This document shows positions 24,714-33,367 of a stretch of 64,000 nt of DNA, in pieces. The position numbers were made by a program, and so were the translations under genes. Location of the stretch: assembly GCF_002192455.1 (NCBI RefSeq), contig NZ_CP021744.1:4060001-4124000 (forward strand), read 5' to 3'. The notes beneath the pieces are model-generated. The model made no database searches and was not told the origin of the DNA. It was given only the letters and a program-made list of their open reading frames with translations. Position 1 is the first letter of the stretch. The number at the start of each line of letters is the position of its first letter. This DNA comes from Streptomyces albireticuli (lineage in GTDB: Bacteria > Actinomycetota > Actinomycetes > Streptomycetales > Streptomycetaceae).

Positions 24714-24958
24714 GGTGGCTCCTCGGCCTCCGGGAGTGAACTACTACTAACGGGTAACTTATCCGGTCCGTACGAGACTACTCACTCGCGCGCCCGCGAT
24801 ATAGCCGCATCGCCGGTGATCTGTGTCGCTCAGGTAAGCCTCAGGAAATCGTCAGGCGCGCGTCAGGAATCCCGGGCCTTTCCCGGCGCCCGTACCCGCC
24901 TCGCGGCCCGCTCCGCACCCCGCTGACCTGCCGTCCTGCGCATAAGACCCGCATAAGA

Positions 24959-24979
24959 GTTGAGTGTCCCCGACTCAGG
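24959..24979 (+). promoter_or_regulatory. HAIR (HspR operator) 1 of the dnaK operon
   Basis: TTGAGT (24960-24965), seven bases, ACTCAG (24973-24978). The HspR consensus is CTTGAGT-N7-ACTCAAG, so the outermost bases of this copy deviate. A TTGACA box follows at 24984-24989. Confidence 0.75.
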
Positions 24980-25010
24980 TCCGTTGACAGGTCCGGATCC
25001 GTGTTGCACC

Positions 25011-25031
25011 CTTGAGCCTGTTCCACTCAAG
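25011..25031 (+). promoter_or_regulatory. HAIR (HspR operator) 2 of the dnaK operon
   Basis: CTTGAGC (25011-25017), seven bases, ACTCAAG (25025-25031): 13 of 14 consensus bases of the HspR inverted repeat. It ends 18 nt before the dnaK ATG and so probably lies at or after the transcription start, ideal for repression by the HspR encoded four genes downstream. Confidence 0.85.
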
Positions 25032-25049
25032 TCAGCTGGAGGAATCGAC

Positions 25050-26912
25050 ATGGCACGTGCGGTCGGCATCGACCTGGGTACGACGAACTCCGTCGTCAGT
25101 GTTCTCGAGGGCGGTGAGCCCACCGTCATCACCAACGCCGAGGGCGCCAGGACCACGCCGTCCGTCGTCGCCTTCGCGAAGAACGGCGAGGTTCTGGTCG
25201 GCGAGGTCGCCAAGCGCCAGGCAGTCACCAACGTCGATCGGACGATCCGCTCCGTCAAGCGCCACATGGGCACTGACTGGAAGATCAACATCGATGGCAA
25301 GGACTTCAACCCGCAGCAGATGAGCGCCTTCATCCTGCAGAAGCTGAAGCGTGACGCCGAGGCCTACCTGGGCGAGAAGGTCGTCGACGCGGTCATCACC
25401 GTCCCGGCGTACTTCAACGACTCGGAGCGCCAGGCCACCAAGGAGGCCGGTGAGATCGCGGGTCTGAACGTCCTGCGCATCGTCAACGAGCCGACGGCGG
25501 CCGCCCTGGCCTACGGCCTGGACAAGGACGACCAGACCATCCTGGTCTTCGACCTCGGTGGCGGCACCTTCGACGTCTCGCTGCTGGAGATCGGCGACGG
25601 TGTCGTCGAGGTCAAGGCGACCAACGGCGACAACCACCTCGGTGGTGACGACTGGGACCAGCGCGTCGTCGACTACCTGGTCAAGCAGTTCCAGAACGGC
25701 CACGGCGTCGACCTGTCCAAGGACAAGATGGCCCTCCAGCGCCTCCGCGAGGCCGCTGAGAAGGCGAAGATCGAGCTGTCCTCGTCCACCGAGACCTCGA
25801 TCAACCTGCCCTACATCACGGCGTCCGCCGAGGGCCCGCTGCACCTGGACGAGAAGCTCACCCGCGCCCAGTTCCAGCAGCTGACGGAGGACCTCCTCCA
25901 GCGCTGCAAGACCCCCTTCCACAACGTCATCAAGGACGCCGGCATCGCGCTGTCCGAGATCGACCACGTGGTCCTGGTCGGTGGCTCCACCCGTATGCCC
26001 GCCGTCGCCGAGCTCGTCAAGGAGCTGACCGGCGGCAAGGAGGCCAACAAGGGTGTGAACCCGGACGAGGTCGTCGCCATCGGCGCCTCGCTCCAGGCCG
26101 GTGTCCTCAAGGGTGAGGTCAAGGACGTCCTGCTGCTCGACGTCACCCCGCTGTCCCTCGGTATCGAGACCAAGGGCGGCATCATGACCAAGCTGATCGA
26201 GCGCAACACCACGATCCCGACCAAGCGCTCCGAGATCTTCACGACGGCCGAGGACAACCAGCCGTCCGTCCAGATCCAGGTCTACCAGGGCGAGCGCGAG
26301 ATCGCGGCGTACAACAAGAAGCTCGGCATGTTCGAGCTGACCGGCCTGCCGCCGGCCCCGCGTGGCGTCCCGCAGATCGAGGTCTCCTTCGACATCGACG
26401 CCAACGGCATCATGCACGTGACCGCGAAGGACCTGGGCACGGGCAAGGAGCAGAAGATGACCGTCACCGGCGGCTCCTCGCTCGCCAAGGACGAGGTCGA
26501 CCGCATGCGCCAGGAGGCCGAGCAGTACGCGGAGGAGGACCACCGCCGCCGCGAGGCCGCCGAGTCCCGCAACCAGGGCGAGCAGCTCGTCTACCAGACG
26601 GAGAAGTTCCTCAAGGACAACGAGGACAAGGTCCCGGCCGAGGTGAAGACCGAGGTGGAGACCGCCGTCGCCGAGCTGAAGGAGAAGCTCAAGGGCGAGG
26701 ACACGGCCGAGATCCGCACCGCGACCGAGAAGGTCGCCGCGGTCAGCCAGAAGCTCGGCCAGGCGATGTACGCCGACGCGCAGGCCGCCCAGGGTGCCGC
26801 CGGCGCCGAGGGTGCCGCGGGCGCCGGTGCCGGCCAGCCCAAGGCCGAGGACGACGTCGTCGACGCCGAGATCGTGGACGACGAGAAGCCGAAGGGCGGT
26901 GCGTCGGCGTGA
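25050..26912 (+). CDS. dnaK: Chaperone DnaK (Hsp70)
   Basis: A 620-residue Hsp70. ATG 25050 follows GGAGGAATCGAC. The ATPase domain shows GIDLGTTNS at the N-terminus, [22 protein letters not shown] and the [11 protein letters not shown] motif. The substrate-binding domain begins after the linker [12 protein letters not shown]. The helical lid ends in an Ala/Gly-rich tail and the acidic [13 protein letters not shown] typical of actinobacterial DnaK. It folds and protects unfolded proteins together with GrpE and DnaJ from the same operon. In Streptomyces DnaK also acts as HspR co-repressor. Expression should be heat-inducible through the two HAIR sites upstream. Confidence 0.98.
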   Translation: MARAVGIDLGTTNSVVSVLEGGEPTVITNAEGARTTPSVVAFAKNGEVLVGEVAKRQAVTNVDRTIRSVKRHMGTDWKINIDGKDFNPQQMSAFILQKLKRDAEAYLGEKVVDAVITVPAYFNDSERQATKEAGEIAGLNVLRIVNEPTAAALAYGLDKDDQTILVFDLGGGTFDVSLLEIGDGVVEVKATNGDNHLGGDDWDQRVVDYLVKQFQNGHGVDLSKDKMALQRLREAAEKAKIELSSSTETSINLPYITASAEGPLHLDEKLTRAQFQQLTEDLLQRCKTPFHNVIKDAGIALSEIDHVVLVGGSTRMPAVAELVKELTGGKEANKGVNPDEVVAIGASLQAGVLKGEVKDVLLLDVTPLSLGIETKGGIMTKLIERNTTIPTKRSEIFTTAEDNQPSVQIQVYQGEREIAAYNKKLGMFELTGLPPAPRGVPQIEVSFDIDANGIMHVTAKDLGTGKEQKMTVTGGSSLAKDEVDRMRQEAEQYAEEDHRRREAAESRNQGEQLVYQTEKFLKDNEDKVPAEVKTEVETAVAELKEKLKGEDTAEIRTATEKVAAVSQKLGQAMYADAQAAQGAAGAEGAAGAGAGQPKAEDDVVDAEIVDDEKPKGGASA

Positions 26913-27547
26913 CGGAGGAGACCCCGGGTTTCGACGAGAAGCCTGACGTCCCCTCCGACGCCACGCCCGAAGACGCGGCGCAGGGCGCCGGGTCCGCCGA
27001 CCAGGCGGGCCCGGCCCCGGCCGGGGAAGAGCTGGTCGAGGTAGGACTCCAGGCTCAGCTGGACCAGGCCCAGTCGGCGCTCAGCGAGCGCACGGGGGAC
27101 CTCCAGCGGCTCCAGGCCGAGTACCAGAACTACCGCCGCCGGGTCGAGCGGGACCGGGCCACGGTCAAGGAGATCGCCGTCGCGAACCTCCTGTCCGAGC
27201 TCCTTCCCACCCTCGACGACATCGGCCGCGCCCGTGACCACGGCGAGCTCGTCGGCGGCTTCAAGTCCGTCGCCGAGTCGATGGAGACGGTCGTCGCCAA
27301 GATGGGCCTCCAGCAGTTCGGCAAGGAGGGCGAGCCCTTCGACCCGCTGATCCACGAGGCGCTGATGCACTCCTACGCGCCGGACGTCACCGAGACCACG
27401 TGCGTGCAGATTCTCCAGCCGGGGTATCGGATCGGCGAGCGGACGATCCGCCCCGCGCGGGTCGCCGTGGCCGAGCCCCAGCCGGGCGCCCAGAAGGGCG
27501 AGGGCGACGAGCCGGACGAGGAGAGCGGTGGCCCGGACAAGGGCTGA
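26909..27547 (+). CDS. grpE: Nucleotide exchange factor GrpE
   Basis: A 212-residue GrpE that releases ADP from DnaK. The GTG start at 26909 overlaps the dnaK stop by 4 nt. An acidic, disordered N-terminal ~45 residues precedes the long dimerisation helix ([19 protein letters not shown]). The conserved C-terminal beta domain contains [14 protein letters not shown] and [20 protein letters not shown]. The acidic Glu/Asp-rich tail is a normal actinobacterial feature. Confidence 0.97.
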   Translation: MTEETPGFDEKPDVPSDATPEDAAQGAGSADQAGPAPAGEELVEVGLQAQLDQAQSALSERTGDLQRLQAEYQNYRRRVERDRATVKEIAVANLLSELLPTLDDIGRARDHGELVGGFKSVAESMETVVAKMGLQQFGKEGEPFDPLIHEALMHSYAPDVTETTCVQILQPGYRIGERTIRPARVAVAEPQPGAQKGEGDEPDEESGGPDKG

Positions 27548-27589
27548 CGCGATGAACGACCGCAGGGACCGGAAGGAGGGACACCGGGG

Positions 27590-28765
27590 ATGAGTACCAA
27601 GGACTTCGTCGAGAAGGACTACTACAAGGTCCTCGGTGTGCCCAAGGACGCCACCGAGGCGGAGATCAAGAAGGCGTACCGGAAGCTCGCCCGCGAGTAC
27701 CACCCGGACGCCAACAAGGGCGACGCCTCGGCCGAGGAGCGCTTCAAGGAGATCTCCGAGGCGAACGACGTCCTCGCCGACCCCAAGCGGCGCAAGGAGT
27801 ACGACGAGGCCCGCGCCCTGTTCGGGAACGGTGGATTCCGTCCCGGGCCGGGCGGCGGCGCCGGCGGTTCCTTCAACTTCGACCTGGGCGACCTCTTCGG
27901 GGGCGCCCAGGGCGGGGGCGGCGGCGCCGGTGGCTTCGGCGGCGGCCTGGGCGACGTCTTCGGCGGCCTGTTCAACCGCGGCGCGGGTGCCCGCACCCAG
28001 CCGCGGCGCGGCCAGGACATCGAGTCCGAGGTCTCGCTCAATTTCTCCGAGGCGGTGGAGGGGGCCACGGTCCCGCTCCGGATGTCCTCCTCGGCGGCGT
28101 GCAAGGCGTGCTCCGGCACCGGCGACAAAAACGGTACGCCGCGGGTCTGCCCGACCTGCGTCGGCACCGGCCAGGTCTCGCACGGCTCCGGCGGCGGCTT
28201 CTCGCTGACGGACCCCTGCCCCGACTGCAAGGGCCGCGGGCTCATCCCCGAGAACCCCTGCGACACCTGCAAGGGCAGCGGCCGGGCCACGTCCTCCCGC
28301 ACCATGCAGGTCCGCATCCCGCCGGGCGTCTCCGACGGCCAGCGGATCCGGCTGCGCGGCAAGGGCGCCCCGGGCGAGCGCGGCGGCCCCAGCGGCGACC
28401 TCTACGTCGTGGTGCACGTCGGCAGCCACCCGGTCTTCGGCCGTAAGGACGACAACCTCACCATCACCGTGCCGGTCTCCTTCGTGGAGGCGGCGCTCGG
28501 CGGCGAGGTGCGGGTCCCGACCCTCGGCGGCCCGCCGGTCACCCTCAAACTGCCCGCCGGCACGCCCAACGGCCGCACGATGCGCGCCCGTGGCAAGGGC
28601 GCGGTCCGTAAGGACGGCACCCGGGGCGATCTGCTGGTGACGGTGGAGGTGGCCGTTCCCACGGAGCTCGACGACAAGGCGCGGGAGGCCCTGGAGGCCT
28701 ACCGCGAGGCGACGGCGGGCGCCGACCCGAGGGCCGATCTGTTCCAGGCCGCGAAGGGAGCATGA
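27590..28765 (+). CDS. dnaJ: Chaperone DnaJ
   Basis: A 391-residue type I J-protein. The J domain (KDYYKVLGVPKDATEAE) carries the essential HPD in REYHPDANKG. A long Gly/Phe-rich region (about residues 80-130) follows. Four zinc-binding repeats are complete: CKACSGTG, CPTCVGTG, CPDCKGRG and CDTCKGSG. The C-terminal client-binding domains follow (from IPPGVSDGQRIRLRGKG). GGAAGGAGGG lies upstream of the ATG at 27590. The gene lies 42 nt after grpE and 1 nt before hspR. Confidence 0.98.
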   Translation: MSTKDFVEKDYYKVLGVPKDATEAEIKKAYRKLAREYHPDANKGDASAEERFKEISEANDVLADPKRRKEYDEARALFGNGGFRPGPGGGAGGSFNFDLGDLFGGAQGGGGGAGGFGGGLGDVFGGLFNRGAGARTQPRRGQDIESEVSLNFSEAVEGATVPLRMSSSAACKACSGTGDKNGTPRVCPTCVGTGQVSHGSGGGFSLTDPCPDCKGRGLIPENPCDTCKGSGRATSSRTMQVRIPPGVSDGQRIRLRGKGAPGERGGPSGDLYVVVHVGSHPVFGRKDDNLTITVPVSFVEAALGGEVRVPTLGGPPVTLKLPAGTPNGRTMRARGKGAVRKDGTRGDLLVTVEVAVPTELDDKAREALEAYREATAGADPRADLFQAAKGA

Positions 28766-28766
28766 G

Positions 28767-29231
28767 ATGGACGGCCGACGACGGCGTTTCGAACCCACCC
28801 AGCCTTACCAGCTGACCGACGAGTCGCCGGTCTACGTCATCTCGGTCGCCGCCCAGCTGTCGGGCCTGCACCCGCAGACCCTCCGGCAGTACGACCGGCT
28901 CGGCCTGGTCTCCCCGGACCGGACGGCCGGCCGCGGCCGCCGCTACTCGGCCCGGGACATCGAGCTCCTGCGCCAGGTGCAGCAGCTCAGCCAGGACGAG
29001 GGCATCAACCTCGCCGGCATCAAGCGCATCATCGAGCTGGAGAACCAGGTGTCCGCGCTCAAGGCGCGGATCGCCGAGCTCCAGGGCATGGTCGAGGGCG
29101 CGGCCACCGCCATGCAGCAGGCGGAGGCCGCCGTCCACGCCTCGTACCGCCGCGACCTGGTCCCGTACCAGGACGTGCAGCAGACGAGCGCGCTGGTGGT
29201 CTGGCGGCCCCGGCGCGACCAGGACCGCTAG
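28767..29231 (+). CDS. hspR: Heat-shock repressor HspR (MerR family)
   Basis: A 154-residue MerR-type repressor and the fourth gene of the dnaK operon, one base after dnaJ. The HTH is VAAQLSGLHPQTLRQYDRLG with wing VSPDRTAGRGRRYS. A dimerisation helix (IIELENQVSALKARIAELQ) follows. HspR is known to bind HAIR repeats upstream of dnaK and clpB in Streptomyces. Both kinds of site are present in this window (24959, 25011 and 38598). The operon structure gives negative autoregulation, with DnaK as titratable co-repressor in the published model. Confidence 0.96.
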   Translation: MDGRRRRFEPTQPYQLTDESPVYVISVAAQLSGLHPQTLRQYDRLGLVSPDRTAGRGRRYSARDIELLRQVQQLSQDEGINLAGIKRIIELENQVSALKARIAELQGMVEGAATAMQQAEAAVHASYRRDLVPYQDVQQTSALVVWRPRRDQDR

Positions 29232-29249
29232 GTCCGCAGGCGGCACGGC

Positions 29250-29287
29250 CAGGGGGCCGGGTGAGCTTTCCGCTCGCCCGGCCCCTT
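29250..29287 (+). terminator. Terminator of the dnaK operon
   Basis: GGGGCCGGGTGAGC pairs with GCTCGCCCGGCCCC (one G-T pair) around a short CTTTCC-type loop, 20 bases after the hspR stop. A TTTT lies ~6 bases downstream. Confidence 0.75.
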
Positions 29288-29451
29288 CGCGTTTTCCGCC
29301 CCGGCGGGCCAGGGGAGTTGACGGCCTGTCACCCGAGTGGGTGGCGTGCCCGCCCCTGACCTCGGGCAGACCGTACCGTGGGTACCAGGGTCATGATCGT
29401 GCGGTTCACTTGCACGGAAGGGTCCTGATCGCCGTGGGGAAGGTGACGCGG

Positions 29452-30780
29452 GTGCTCCTGAGCTTCCGAGTGTCGAACCACCGGTCCATCAGAGAGGAAC
29501 AGCAGCTGCTCCTCTCGCCCGTCCAGGAGACGGCACCGGGCTCCGCCGACGGCACCTCCACGCCCCCCTCCGCCGTGCCCGTCGCGGCGCTCTTCGGTGC
29601 CAACGCCGCCGGGAAGTCGAACGTCGTCGACGCCCTGCACTTCATGGCGGGCCTGGTGCACAGCTCCCACCGCGACGCCGAGCCCGGCGGCGGCCTCGTC
29701 CGCTCCCCGTTCCTGCTGGACGAGCGGAGCGCCTCCGCCCCGTCCTGGTACGTGGTCGACCTCGTCCTCGGCGGTGTCCGCCACACCTACGGCTTCGGCG
29801 TCGACGACGAGCGGGTCCTCGACGAGTGGCTGTACAGCTACCCCGACGGCACCCGGCGCACGGTCTTCCAGCGGTCCGGCGACGAGATCGACTTCGGCGA
29901 GGGCGCGCCCAAGGCCGAGCTGGAGCTCGTCCGCAGCATCACCGAGCCGAACGTCCTGTTCCTGACGGTCGCGGCCCGGTCCCGGCAGGCGCTCCTCCAG
30001 CCGGTGTACGCCTGGTTCCGGGCGGTCCGCTTCCGCGCGGGCGGCGCGCACGGCTCCCCCGACCCGGGCAGCCTGCGCCGCTTGCAGGACCCCGCGCGCG
30101 CGGCCTCCGTCGTGGCCCTGTTGCAGGCCGCCGACCTGGGCATCGAGGACATGGGCGTCGAGGACTTCGAGGCGGACGGCGCCGACCGGGTCTCGGCCCT
30201 CACCTTCCGCGAGCGGCTGATGCGCGAGCTCAGGCGCACCGAGCTCTCCACGTTCCTCTTCACCACCACGACCGCCCGCGTGTGGGTGCAGCAGAGGGCG
30301 CGCGACGGCAGCAGCGCGCGCCTGGGCCTGGAGGACCAGTCCCAGGGCACCCGCATGCTCTTCGACTACGCCGGCCCCGTCCTCGACGCCCTGGAACAGG
30401 GCAGCATGCTGATCGTCGACGAGGTCGACGCCAGCCTCCACCCCCGGCTGACGGCCCAGGTCATCCGCCTCTTCCAGAGCCCCGCGGCCAACCCTCGCGG
30501 CGCCCAGCTCCTGCTGACGACCCACGACGTGAGCCTCCTCGGCCGCAGCGCCGGCGAGGAGATCCTCCGGCGGGACCAGATCTGGTTCGTCGAGAAGGAC
30601 CGCCACGGCGAGACCACGCTCTTCCCCCTCTCGGACTTCACCCCCCGCCAAGCGGAGAACCGCGAGCGGCGGTACCTCGGCGGGAGTTATGGTGCGGTCC
30701 CGGTCCTCAGTGACGAGCGGTTCGAGGCGGCGCTGGCCGCCAGGGGGAGAACAGTGGATGGCGAGGACGCCGAAACTTAG
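29452..30780 (+). CDS. OLD/RloA-like AAA (ABC-type) ATPase of a two-gene module
   Basis: A 442-residue ATPase. GTG 29452 is chosen because the usual family N-terminus (LLSFRVSNHRSIREEQQL) begins there, with GGGGAAGGTG upstream. Walker A is GANAAGKS at residues 49-56. The signature-like QSQGTRMLFDYA precedes Walker B MLIVDEVDASLHP with D323/E324, and a switch histidine follows in LLLTTHDVSLL. This is the AAA15/OLD ATPase class seen in defence modules such as RloA, AriA of PARIS and retron effectors. It ends 23 nt inside the RloB-like gene, so the two are coupled. Location, right after the heat-shock operon, suggests an inserted accessory pair. Confidence 0.85.
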   Translation: MLLSFRVSNHRSIREEQQLLLSPVQETAPGSADGTSTPPSAVPVAALFGANAAGKSNVVDALHFMAGLVHSSHRDAEPGGGLVRSPFLLDERSASAPSWYVVDLVLGGVRHTYGFGVDDERVLDEWLYSYPDGTRRTVFQRSGDEIDFGEGAPKAELELVRSITEPNVLFLTVAARSRQALLQPVYAWFRAVRFRAGGAHGSPDPGSLRRLQDPARAASVVALLQAADLGIEDMGVEDFEADGADRVSALTFRERLMRELRRTELSTFLFTTTTARVWVQQRARDGSSARLGLEDQSQGTRMLFDYAGPVLDALEQGSMLIVDEVDASLHPRLTAQVIRLFQSPAANPRGAQLLLTTHDVSLLGRSAGEEILRRDQIWFVEKDRHGETTLFPLSDFTPRQAENRERRYLGGSYGAVPVLSDERFEAALAARGRTVDGEDAET

Positions 30781-31429
30781 CGGCCGCCGGGGTGTCGTCC
30801 GCGGCGTTGTCCGTGGCACCGGCCGTGGCGCCGTGCGCGGCCCCGGCCGCGGGCCGGCCTTCGAGTCCGGCGTCCTGCGCGCCCCCGCCACCCGGCCGGG
30901 CCGCGACCGGCTGCTGGTCGTCTGCGGCGCCAAGGCCACCGAGAAGCACTACCTCCAAGGTCTCGTCGAACACCTCGCCAACCCGGCCGTCACCGTCCGC
31001 ATCCGGACCAAGCCCTGCTCCCCGGCCCAGCTCATCGCCTACGCGGCCGGTGAACGCGACCGCGCGGGCGACGACTTCGACCAGATCTGGTGCGTCTTCG
31101 ACGTCGACGAGTACGACGTCGCCCGCGCGGTGACCCGTGCCCGCCGGGAGGGCATCGAGGTCGCCGTCTCCAACCCCTGCTTCGAGCTGTGGCTGGTCCT
31201 CCACTTCTCCGACCACAAGGCCCATGTCGGCACCTACCGCGAGCTGTTGCCCTACCTGAAGCGGTACGTCCCCGCCTACGACAAGGCCCGCCTGGACTTC
31301 CGCGACTACGAACACGGGTGGCCCTCGGCGGGCAGCCGCGCGGCGGTCCTCGCGGAGGCGGGGCACGAGCACGCGACGAACCCGTCGACGGGGGTGTGGG
31401 CCCTGGTGGACCGCATCGCCGGCCGCTGA
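30758..31429 (+). CDS. RloB-family protein (TOPRIM-like) with atypical first motif
   Basis: A 223-residue protein starting at ATG 30758, 23 nt inside the ATPase gene, with GGGGGAGAAC upstream. Hallmarks are LLVVCGAKATEKHYLQGL at about residues 52-69, the acidic DVD at 115-117 in WCVFDVDEYD, and SNPCFELWLVLHF at 138-150. Classical RloB/TOPRIM proteins carry a glutamate in the first motif (cEG..TE). Here the aligned position is glycine 57, while T61 and E62 are kept. The N-terminal 35 residues are Arg/Gly-rich. With the ATPase it resembles ATPase-TOPRIM defence pairs; nuclease activity is uncertain given the changed residue. Confidence 0.8.
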   Translation: MARTPKLSGRRGVVRGVVRGTGRGAVRGPGRGPAFESGVLRAPATRPGRDRLLVVCGAKATEKHYLQGLVEHLANPAVTVRIRTKPCSPAQLIAYAAGERDRAGDDFDQIWCVFDVDEYDVARAVTRARREGIEVAVSNPCFELWLVLHFSDHKAHVGTYRELLPYLKRYVPAYDKARLDFRDYEHGWPSAGSRAAVLAEAGHEHATNPSTGVWALVDRIAGR

Positions 31430-31445
31430 ACCGTCTCCTTGTGGA

Positions 31446-31907
31446 TCACCCCCAGGCCGGTGGCGCCTTCCTGGTGATCTCGCACCAGACCGCCTTGGAC
31501 TCGGTGGTCGCCAGCCCCCTGGGCAGCGAGAAGTAGTTCCACCGGTCCGCGAGCAGTTGCAGCAACGCGAGGCCGCGGCCGCTGTCGCTGTACGGGTGGG
31601 TGACCCGCACCCCGGGCGGCTGCGGGCAGGAATCCCACACGGTCATCCGCAGCACGTCCCATTCCGACCAGCGGACGCGTAGTTCGGCGTCGCCGGTGGT
31701 GTGGACGATCGCGTTGGTGAGCATCTCCCCGGCCAACAGTTCGGCGCGGCCGGTCAGTTCGTCCAATCCGTGGGCCTTGAGGGCGGCCCGGAGGGTCGTA
31801 CGGGCTACTCGGACGGCTCTGGGGTCGTGGGGGACGTGCAGGATGTACTCGAACGGTTCGACGGCGGTGGCCGGGGGAACGGTGTCGATCGCGGGTAGGG
31901 GCAGCAC
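31446..31907 (-). CDS. RsbW-like anti-sigma-type ATP-binding protein (whiJ-locus type)
   Basis: A 153-residue GHKL-fold protein. GTG 31907 follows AGGAGGCGTTC, a perfect ribosome site. Motifs are the N-box region LLAGEMLTNAIVHTTGD, the G1 box MTVWDSCPQPP with an aspartate, and the G2 box SDSGRGLALLQLLADRW. Such small HATPase proteins occur in Streptomyces next to XRE/DUF5753 and DUF397 genes, as in the whiJ and abaA-like loci. It is divergent from the XRE gene across 229 bp. It may act as a kinase/anti-sigma factor or simply as an ATP-binding partner; its target is unknown. Confidence 0.85.
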   Translation of the reverse strand: MLPLPAIDTVPPATAVEPFEYILHVPHDPRAVRVARTTLRAALKAHGLDELTGRAELLAGEMLTNAIVHTTGDAELRVRWSEWDVLRMTVWDSCPQPPGVRVTHPYSDSGRGLALLQLLADRWNYFSLPRGLATTESKAVWCEITRKAPPAWG

Positions 31908-32136
31908 GAACGCCTCCTGCGGGGGTTTTGGTGTGTCGGCCCCGGTGTCATGCCGCGCATGCGTGTTTGGGCATGGCGGTGCGCTTCCGGTGACCGGATC
32001 TCGCCACTCTGTGAGCGGCGCAACGCTCAACGTAGGGACAAATCTTGTTCCTGTGCAAGCCGTTGGGGAAAGTTCGCCCACCAGGGTGGGGTCATGGCAG
32101 AGTGCCCGGCACCAGGACCTGCGAGAGGGAGAGGGC

Positions 32137-32991
32137 ATGCCGCCGAGATCGAACCCCACTGCCCGCCAAGTGCGGTTGGGTACGGAGCTCAAGAGGCTGC
32201 GTGAGCGTGCCGGAATCACGGCGATCGAAGCGGCCCGGGTCGTCGGGGTGGACGCAGGCAAGATGTCCCACATCGAGTCGGGGCGCGCGGCGGTGACCGA
32301 GGACCGGCTTCGTAGGCTTGCGGAGCATCTAGGGGTCGCCGACGCCGGGCTGGTGGATGCCCTTGTGGCGATGGCCACCGAGCGCCGTCGCGGCTGGTGG
32401 GAGAAGTACCGTGAACTGGTCCATCCATTGGCCCTCGACCTGGCGGAGCTGGAACATCACGCCCGTGGTCTGCGGGCTCTTCAGGTGATCCATATCCCGG
32501 GGCTCTTGCAGTGCGAGGGTCACGCTCGGGCATTGTTCAGCAACTCCATGCCGGACCTGTCGGCCCAGGAAGTCGAAGCGATCGTCGAGTTCCGGATGCG
32601 GCGACGTCGGCAGATCTTCGACCGTGACGATCCTCCCCGCCTCGACGCCGTGATTCACGAAGCTGCCTTACGTATCCGGGTGGGGGATCGCAAACTTGCA
32701 CGCGAACAGCTCGACCTGCTGCTCGAGCTCTCCGAACGGCCTGAACTGAGCGTGCGAGTAGTGCCCTTCGAGCGGGATGGTTTCACGGAGACGTCATTTT
32801 CGATGCTCTACGCGGAGGGGCCTGTGCAGCAGCTGGACGCGGTCCAGTTCGACGCCGTGCACGGCAGCATCTTCGTGTACGACGAGAAGGCTCTCTCGAG
32901 GTACAGGACGGTCCTCGACGCGGCGGCGGGCGCCTCGTTGTCCAGAGTCGAGTCGCGGGATCTCATTCGACGTATCGCTCGTGAGTTGTAA
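32137..32991 (+). CDS. XRE/DUF5753 regulator (WhiJ-like) with a TTA codon
   Basis: A 284-residue regulator starting at ATG 32137 after GAGAGGGAGAGGGC. The N-terminal HTH (LGTELKRLRERAGITAIEAA, then KMSHIESGRAAVTEDRLRRL) is XRE type. The remainder is the DUF5753 domain, with IPGLLQCEGHARALF, the RMRRRRQIFDRDDPPRLDAVIHEAAL core and the C-terminal YDEKALSRYRTVLD. Codon 178 (32668-32670) is TTA, which in Streptomyces needs the bldA tRNA, so the protein is probably made only late in development. Three DUF397 genes follow directly. XRE/DUF397 pairs such as Scr1/Scr2 of S. coelicolor regulate antibiotic production or development. Confidence 0.9.
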   Translation: MPPRSNPTARQVRLGTELKRLRERAGITAIEAARVVGVDAGKMSHIESGRAAVTEDRLRRLAEHLGVADAGLVDALVAMATERRRGWWEKYRELVHPLALDLAELEHHARGLRALQVIHIPGLLQCEGHARALFSNSMPDLSAQEVEAIVEFRMRRRRQIFDRDDPPRLDAVIHEAALRIRVGDRKLAREQLDLLLELSERPELSVRVVPFERDGFTETSFSMLYAEGPVQQLDAVQFDAVHGSIFVYDEKALSRYRTVLDAAAGASLSRVESRDLIRRIAREL

Positions 32992-33001
32992 GGGTTTGGA
33001 C

Positions 33002-33187
33002 ATGGCTCATATCCCCTGGCAGAAGAGCTCGTTCTCGGCATCCACTACGGGCAACGAGTGTGTCGAGGTCGGCCCTGCCCATGGCGCAGTGCTCCTCCGG
33101 GAAAGCGACGAGCCCGGCCTGGTCATTGAGACCACCCTCGGGAGCCTCGCCGCGCTGATACGCGCGGTCAAAGTGCAGGTCGTCTGA
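33002..33187 (+). CDS. DUF397 protein, copy 1
   Basis: A 61-residue protein beginning MAHIPWQKSSFSAS, 10 nt after the XRE stop. It has the DUF397 layout: W-(Q)KSSFS near the start, NECVEV, then VLLRESDEPG and a C-terminal LAALIRAVK helix. DUF397 proteins are small partners of XRE/DUF5753 regulators; they have been proposed to counteract or modulate them. It is the first of three tandem copies. Confidence 0.92.
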   Translation: MAHIPWQKSSFSASTTGNECVEVGPAHGAVLLRESDEPGLVIETTLGSLAALIRAVKVQVV

Positions 33188-33367
33188 ATGGGTTCCTGGC
33201 AAAGGAGCTCGTACTCGGGCGGCATGGACAACCAGGAGTGCGTGGAGGTCTCTCGTAACGATGGCGTGATTCGCCTCCGCGAAAGCGACGAGCCCGGCGT
33301 GGTCATCAGGACCACGCCCAGCAACCTCGCTGCGCTGATACGCGCGGTCAAAGTGAAGGTGGTTTAA
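33188..33367 (+). CDS. DUF397 protein, copy 2
   Basis: A 59-residue protein starting MGSWQRSSYSGG at ATG 33188, directly after the stop of copy 1, and ending TAA at 33365-33367. It keeps NQECVEV, RLRESDEPGVVI and LAALIRAVKVKVV. Nucleotide blocks such as GATACGCGCGGTCAAAGTG are identical to copy 1, showing a recent tandem duplication. No spacer separates it from copy 1, and copy 3 follows at once. Confidence 0.9.
   Translation: MGSWQRSSYSGGMDNQECVEVSRNDGVIRLRESDEPGVVIRTTPSNLAALIRAVKVKVV

Larger units (their letters stand above)
24714..25049. other. 336-bp divergent intergenic region upstream of dnaK
   Basis: Lies between the reductase gene and dnaK. It is AT-richer near 24740-24780 (CTACTACTAACGGGTAACTT), where a minus-strand promoter for the reductase probably sits. 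The dnaK-proximal 90 bp hold two HspR-type operators and a TTGACA box. No coding potential was seen. Confidence 0.6.
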
